A stretch of DNA of 64,000 bases. It comes from an uncultured Methanomassiliicoccus sp. GTDB lineage: Archaea; Thermoplasmatota; Thermoplasmata; Methanomassiliicoccales; Methanomassiliicoccaceae. This document shows, piece by piece, positions 60,164 through 64,000 of the stretch. Under the pieces are notes generated by a model. The model saw only the letters and a program-made list of their open reading frames with translations. It did no database searches and was not told the origin of the DNA. The stretch is from the NCBI GenBank assembly GCA_905202485.1, contig CAJKRY010000006.1, positions 49,943 to 113,942 of the forward strand. Direction: 5' to 3'. How positions within the stretch are numbered: position 1 is the stretch's first letter; every line of letters begins with the position of its first letter. The translations under genes were made by a program, and so were the position numbers.

Positions 60164-61141
60164 TCATTTCAGCCTTGAACAGAGAAATTCAGACATCTCC
60201 ATGGACTTCAGCCTCTTAGGCCTTCTCAGATTCACCGCGCAGAAGGGGCACGGCGCCACAATCAGGTCTGCGCCTGCTTCCTGAGCCTCTTTAACCTTGA
60301 GATCCGCAGTGGCATATGCTTCCCTTGGATAGGCGGCTAAAACGCCTCCTCCGCCTCCGCAGCAGTCTTTCTCGCTGCCGCAGTCCAATACAGTAACGCC
60401 GGGCATTGATTCCAGAATGTCTTTGGCAGTATCCATCGCGTGCGGTCCTACCCCCCGCGATAAGTGGCACGGATGATGCAGGTATACTCTGACATCATCT
60501 CCGTCGATGAAGTTTAACTCCGCATCCTGGAGATATTCCAGAATATGCAGGGCGGCGATGCCGTATGATTTGTTGATCATCGTCGTGCAGCCGGGACAGA
60601 CCGTCACGACCTTTTCAGCTTCTGACAGAATCGGATAGTTAATGTTCTTCAGCCTTTCCACTTCCTCCGCCGCTCCCATCTTTGACAGGGGAGAACCGCA
60701 GCACACCAAGCCGGGATGAATGTAAGGCTCTGCCCCGGCCGCAGTCAGCAGTTTGATTATTTCTTCCGGTCTGCCGGCCAGCCTGCCTTTTCCCACGCAG
60801 CCCGGAAACAGTAAAGTTTTTCCATTTTCCGGCGCACTGTATTCTTTAGGCTCGACAGAGTGGTTTGTCCTCTGCGCCAATTCAAGAACCTTTTGCTGTC
60901 CCTCATTCCGCGGCGGAAACATCCTGCTTCTCATCTGTATGATCGCCTGAGTAATGGAAAGCTCTGAAGGGCATACTTCCTCACAGTAGCCGCAGGTGGT
61001 GCAGATAAACGCTTCTTCAGAAGTGTCGTTGAATCGCTGATACTCTACAGCCAGTCTTCTCGGTCCTGAGAATTCATCTCTTAAATGTTTGTAAGCGTGG
61101 CATGCCGTCAGGCATTCTCCGCATTTTATACAGCTGTTCAT
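60164..61141 (-). CDS. glpC: anaerobic glycerol-3-phosphate dehydrogenase subunit C
   Basis: 325 residues with two [4Fe-4S] ferredoxin motifs (CIKCGECLTAC and CTTCGYCEEVCP) and two CCG domains (near VCCGSPLSKMG and DCCGGGGGVLA, and CPGCTTM and CPFC). It passes electrons from GlpAB toward an acceptor. A longer frame upstream exists, but ATG 61141 overlaps the glpB stop (ATGA) and begins the conserved protein. CCG domains also occur in HdrB, so electron transfer toward Hdr-like or membrane acceptors is conceivable. Confidence 0.88.
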   Translation of the reverse strand: MNSCIKCGECLTACHAYKHLRDEFSGPRRLAVEYQRFNDTSEEAFICTTCGYCEEVCPSELSITQAIIQMRSRMFPPRNEGQQKVLELAQRTNHSVEPKEYSAPENGKTLLFPGCVGKGRLAGRPEEIIKLLTAAGAEPYIHPGLVCCGSPLSKMGAAEEVERLKNINYPILSEAEKVVTVCPGCTTMINKSYGIAALHILEYLQDAELNFIDGDDVRVYLHHPCHLSRGVGPHAMDTAKDILESMPGVTVLDCGSEKDCCGGGGGVLAAYPREAYATADLKVKEAQEAGADLIVAPCPFCAVNLRRPKRLKSMEMSEFLCSRLK

Positions 61142-62124
61142 AAGGCATCCCTCACTTTTTCTGCTGCATTCCAGGCACTGAGCATTACGTCCCAGAGTCC
61201 TCTGTTCAGCGGGTAAGACATACCTGCTACGATTGAGCCGCAGGCATAGACTCCCGCCGCTGCTCTGCAGCCGTGAGCGCATATTCCTGAAGACAACGCT
61301 TCTGTCAGTTCTGCAGATTTCAGTCTGGCCGGGGCGACTTCGGTAACGTTTATTCCTAACAGCGGCTCTCTGACTAAATTACCGTCTAAAACCAGACCGC
61401 CGCTGATTAAGTTTCCTCCGGCCAGAACCAAGGCGCTGTAAGATATCTCCTGCTCCCTTATCCCTGACTGAATCAAGGCCGACTGCGCTGCGATGTCGGT
61501 AACTTTCCTTCCCTCTAAGACCTTAGTGCCTGCCGTCTTCGCCGACTGCAGAAGACATTCGTTGAGACGCTTTCCTGGCAGCGATAACGGCGTCGCCGCC
61601 TCCCTCAGCTTCCTGCCGCTCTTTTCTTCTAATTCTCTCATTGAAGCTTTGTAATGCCTGATATCGAAAAGCGGCGGGATGATGATCGTATCTTCCGGTA
61701 TTTCCTTTAACGACTCTGCTGTCCCATCCAGATCTGACTGCTTGATCCAGTAAGGCGTCAGAGTCTTGGCGATCTTTGCCGACAGGTCGGGATTGAAATC
61801 TTTATTTCCCTCAATGCCTGCCGCAGCCTGAGCCTGCGAATTGTCATCGTAATCTGATAAAAATGACTGCTGATACAGTGTCCCTTTGTTGGTGTATGCC
61901 TGTATCTCTTTTTCTTCTGTGAACAGCCCGTAACTCTCTCCCGCCTGCCTGACAAACTGCCTGAGATCTTTATTTTCCTCTGTAATCTTGATTCTGCCGC
62001 AGGACATTGATGTCGCCGGTGTTCCTGAAGTGACCAATACAGCGTTTATTCCTGCCCTGGAAAGCCTGTATGAAATGGTGCAGCCTGCTGCTCCTCCCCC
62101 GACTACCAGCACGTCGCAGTCCAT
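61138..62124 (-). CDS. glpB: anaerobic glycerol-3-phosphate dehydrogenase subunit B
   Basis: 328 residues with the FAD site VLVVGGGAAGCTISYRLSRAG and a family-like C-terminal FAGGNLISGG-type region (LVLAGGNLISGGL). GlpB is the flavin subunit that couples GlpA to GlpC. The ATG is directly after the glpA stop. The gene has higher G+C than its ATPase neighbour. The reaction oxidises sn-glycerol-3-phosphate to dihydroxyacetone phosphate. Confidence 0.85.
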   Translation of the reverse strand: MDCDVLVVGGGAAGCTISYRLSRAGINAVLVTSGTPATSMSCGRIKITEENKDLRQFVRQAGESYGLFTEEKEIQAYTNKGTLYQQSFLSDYDDNSQAQAAAGIEGNKDFNPDLSAKIAKTLTPYWIKQSDLDGTAESLKEIPEDTIIIPPLFDIRHYKASMRELEEKSGRKLREAATPLSLPGKRLNECLLQSAKTAGTKVLEGRKVTDIAAQSALIQSGIREQEISYSALVLAGGNLISGGLVLDGNLVREPLLGINVTEVAPARLKSAELTEALSSGICAHGCRAAAGVYACGSIVAGMSYPLNRGLWDVMLSAWNAAEKVRDAL

Positions 62125-63576
62125 TCAGCTCCCTCCGCTGTGGTCGACATTGTAAACTTTGAATAAATGAGCTTTAAAAGCTTCCTGCCTCAGCTGCTGA
62201 TCGTAAAGAACCGCTTCCTCCCCTTTCCATCTTTCTGAAAGAAAATCCTGCAGAAGCTGCAGCGGATCTCCATCCATGCAGGAAACGATGTCAAAGGCGC
62301 ACAGCCCCGACTGGCAGTAGCCCATGCCGGCTCTTGTTCTTCTCATCAAGTCGGCTGCGCAGGTTACATCTTCAGACTTAGACCATTCGGCTAAGGTGTC
62401 TCTTGAAACCATCTCGCAGCTGCATACTTCCCGCCTTGACTGAATTTTTTCTAATCTCGGCAGTTCTTCCCTGTCTGTTCTGCATGCTGTGCTGATTCCT
62501 AAGTATCCTGCCGCTTCATCTGCCACTTTTTCTGCTATCAGCCTGTATGTTGTGAGTTTTCCCCCCACTACGCTGATCATGTTGCTGTTCTCATGCTTTG
62601 TGATGCTGAAGTTTCTTGAGGCATTTCTTCCGCCTGCGCCTGCCAGGGGCCTCACGCCTGAGTAAGCTCTCACAGTCCTCATCGAATGCAGCCCGATGAT
62701 CGTCTTTGACGCTTCTCTCAGCAGGTTTTCCACCTCCTCCGCTGTAGGCCGGATGCTGCTTAAGTTTCCCGGAGAGGATGTGGTGCCTACAATCGTCGCT
62801 GATCTGTGAGGCACGAGAATGTCTGCATCTGCCGGTTTTCTTAATCTGTTGATCAGATGATTGACTGCTCTGCCGTCTACGACTGCCATTGTCCCTTTGT
62901 CGATCCCTACTTCAAGATTCTGCCCGGCCATAGCTGCTACGCTGCCGGCCCATGCCCCTGCCGCGTTGATCACCAGCTGCGGCTTTATCTGATATGATTT
63001 TCCCGCCCTTTTGATGATGACGCTTTCTATTCCATCTTTGCTGACATCCATCGCAGCGGCTTCGGCGTAATTGACGATTGATGCTCCTGCCGCTCTTGCT
63101 GAAATGATGTTTGCATTGACGAGCATGAAGGGATCTACGGCCGCATCTCTTACCTCAAAAGCCCTTGTAATATCCTGATTGAGCAGCGGCTCTTCCCTCA
63201 AGGCTTCTCTGATTGCCAGTTCTTTTGCGTAGACTCCCGCTTCTCCGCAGTTTGCCTGAAACTCCTCTGCGAATATTTCATCATCTTCCGGCAATGCAAC
63301 GAAGAAACCGCCTGTGTCGTCGATGCAGAATGCTGCTGTTTTTTTCAAGATGCTGTTTTCCTCTGCACATTCCCTTGCACTTTCCCGGTCTGAAGAGGCA
63401 TACCTCGCCCCGCTGTGCAGCATGCCGTGGTTGGACCCTGATGCTCCGGCGCAGAAGTCCCCTTTCTCTACGAGAACTACGCTCGCTCCCCTCATAGCTA
63501 AATCTCTTGCTATGCCAGCTCCCGTAGCTCCGCCGCCGATAATGAGGACATCAGATGAAGAAGGAAGATTGATCAT
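62125..63576 (-). CDS. glpA: anaerobic glycerol-3-phosphate dehydrogenase subunit A
   Basis: 483 residues, FAD-dependent, with VLIIGGGATGAGIARDLAMR at the N-terminus, EKGDFCAGASGSNHGMLHSG and RAYSGVRPLAGAG, the signature segments. The C-terminal BFD-like part has CSCEMVSRD and GYCQSGLC for a [2Fe-2S] cluster. It is the first gene of glpABC. Archaeal lipids are built from sn-glycerol-1-phosphate, so a G3P-oxidising enzyme here suggests breakdown of bacterial or host glycerol derivatives. No glpK or glpF is nearby. Confidence 0.9.
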   Translation of the reverse strand: MINLPSSSDVLIIGGGATGAGIARDLAMRGASVVLVEKGDFCAGASGSNHGMLHSGARYASSDRESARECAEENSILKKTAAFCIDDTGGFFVALPEDDEIFAEEFQANCGEAGVYAKELAIREALREEPLLNQDITRAFEVRDAAVDPFMLVNANIISARAAGASIVNYAEAAAMDVSKDGIESVIIKRAGKSYQIKPQLVINAAGAWAGSVAAMAGQNLEVGIDKGTMAVVDGRAVNHLINRLRKPADADILVPHRSATIVGTTSSPGNLSSIRPTAEEVENLLREASKTIIGLHSMRTVRAYSGVRPLAGAGGRNASRNFSITKHENSNMISVVGGKLTTYRLIAEKVADEAAGYLGISTACRTDREELPRLEKIQSRREVCSCEMVSRDTLAEWSKSEDVTCAADLMRRTRAGMGYCQSGLCAFDIVSCMDGDPLQLLQDFLSERWKGEEAVLYDQQLRQEAFKAHLFKVYNVDHSGGS

Positions 63577-63655
63577 TGCGAACAGGAGTGTGTATCCACG
63601 CTATTTTATATCTTTCGATAGTAAAAAGATACTTGATCCTGATAATAAAGAAAAG

Positions 63656-63730
63656 TAGCGGGGAGTCGATTTGAACGACCGGTCTCCGGGTTATGAGCCC
63701 GACGGGATATCCTGGCTACCCTACCCCGCT
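63656..63730 (-). tRNA. initiator tRNA-Met (CAT anticodon)
   Basis: A full cloverleaf on the minus strand. The acceptor stem AGCGGGG pairs with CCCCGCT, with A as the discriminator base. The anticodon stem is GGG/CCC with loop CTCATAA, and the T arm has GGTCGTTCAAATCGACT. The run of G-C pairs in the anticodon stem and the A1-U72 end match archaeal initiator tRNA. CCA is not encoded. No intron is present. Confidence 0.95.
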
Positions 63731-63806
63731 ATGTATCTAAAGTATCATAGATAGATAGTATTTGAATGTTACCATAAGCTGTGCCTGTAAGATTGAAGAA
63801 AAATCC

Positions 63807-63833
63807 AGGCAGAGTCATACTTCTGATCTGCCT
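63807..63833. terminator. bidirectional hairpin terminator
   Basis: A 7-bp stem (AGGCAGA, 63807-63813, with TCTGCCT, 63827-63833) has T-rich or A-rich flanks on both sides. On the minus strand it would end the surface-protein transcript that stops at 63893. Confidence 0.6.
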
Positions 63834-63892
63834 GTTTTTATGATTTTTATTGTTTAATTGGGCTTGTATAAATGAAAAGTTTGGGAAAGAAA

Positions 63893-64000
63893 TCAGTCTT
63901 TCCAGCGAGCATAGAGTTTCATGCTGTGCCTGATTTCTGTTTCTTCTGTTATCAATTCTCCTTCCTCTGAGAACCAGCCTGAGAACTCTCTGTCTGATTC
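63893..64000 (-). CDS. C-terminal end of a repeat-type surface protein (Listeria-Bacteroides repeat)
   Basis: Only the last 35 codons are in the window. The reading ends GWFSEEGELITEETEI...MKLYARWKD and then TGA. That is the end of a Listeria-Bacteroides (InlB B) repeat, in which a Gly-Trp-Phe and a terminal Leu-Tyr-Ala-x-Trp are typical. These repeats occur in large secreted or adhesin-like proteins of host-associated archaea and bacteria. The rest of the gene, and any signal or anchor, lies outside. Confidence 0.7.
   Translation of the reverse strand, partial: ESDREFSGWFSEEGELITEETEIRHSMKLYARWKD

Noticed and set aside
1..64000. CRISPR arrays, rRNA genes, insertion sequences, integrases.
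   Set aside because: No regularly spaced repeats, no rRNA segments and no transposase or integrase motifs were seen by reading both strands.

Overview
The window is archaeal and most likely from a host-associated Methanomassiliicoccales methanogen (Thermoplasmatota). This is inferred from gene content; no rRNA gene is present to confirm it. The archaeal evidence is direct: an L3-to-Cbf5 ribosomal protein and SecY cluster in archaeal order with S4e, L32e, L19e and Rpp29, a Pop5-proteasome-SBDS-exosome-L37Ae-RpoP-Pcc1-prefoldin operon, TATA-box promoters with several apparently leaderless starts, and an archaeosine-type radical SAM enzyme. The methanogen evidence is an F420-non-reducing hydrogenase operon (mvhADG) led by an unusually large HdrA, and a corrinoid protein plus methylcobamide:CoM methyltransferase pair. 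That combination fits H2-dependent methyl reduction.

Layout. 1-5.1 kb: the edge of a Sel1-repeat protein, two metallophosphoesterases, a VIT1-like membrane protein, DUF211 and the NAD(P)HX repair enzyme. 5.2-11.4 kb: hdrA-mvhD-mvhG-mvhA on the minus strand behind a leader with a switch-like repeat arrangement. 11.8-17.0 kb: the exosome/proteasome operon. 17.0-22.9 kb: nucleotide salvage, a beta-CASP-like nuclease, a GNAT protein, an MFS exporter and small unknown proteins. 22.9-27.1 kb: a minus-strand methyl-transfer locus (corrinoid protein, CoM methyltransferase, a Cys-rich protein and a hydantoinase-type ATPase). 27.4-43.2 kb: the ribosomal superoperon with cmk and cbf5 at its distal end.

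43.2-64 kb is more accessory. It holds a zeta-kinase toxin/antitoxin-like pair, the RaSEA gene, a CoA-disulfide-reductase-like flavoprotein next to a MoaD-like protein, a class II ribonucleotide reductase, and a PIN toxin/antitoxin-like islet framed by a 30-nt perfect direct repeat. It continues with tyrS, a TPD nuclease-like gene and glmS-glmU. Next comes an AAA/DUF4143 ATPase gene with two related hairpin elements on either side. It ends with a bacterial-style glpABC operon, initiator tRNA-Met and the end of a repeat-type surface protein.

How the parts fit together: Mvh oxidises H2 and, through HdrA, would drive bifurcation to ferredoxin and CoM-S-S-CoB. The HdrB and HdrC partners are not in the window. 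The corrinoid/methyltransferase locus would feed methyl groups to coenzyme M. The most unusual items are the paired hairpin elements around the ATPase gene, the methyltransferase locus with its candidate two-part activator, the repeat-bounded toxin islet with a frameshift in a T7 run, the competing-repeat leader of the hydrogenase operon, and a probable AUU start codon directly after secY. Three genes end in UAG, which matters if this lineage decodes UAG as pyrrolysine.
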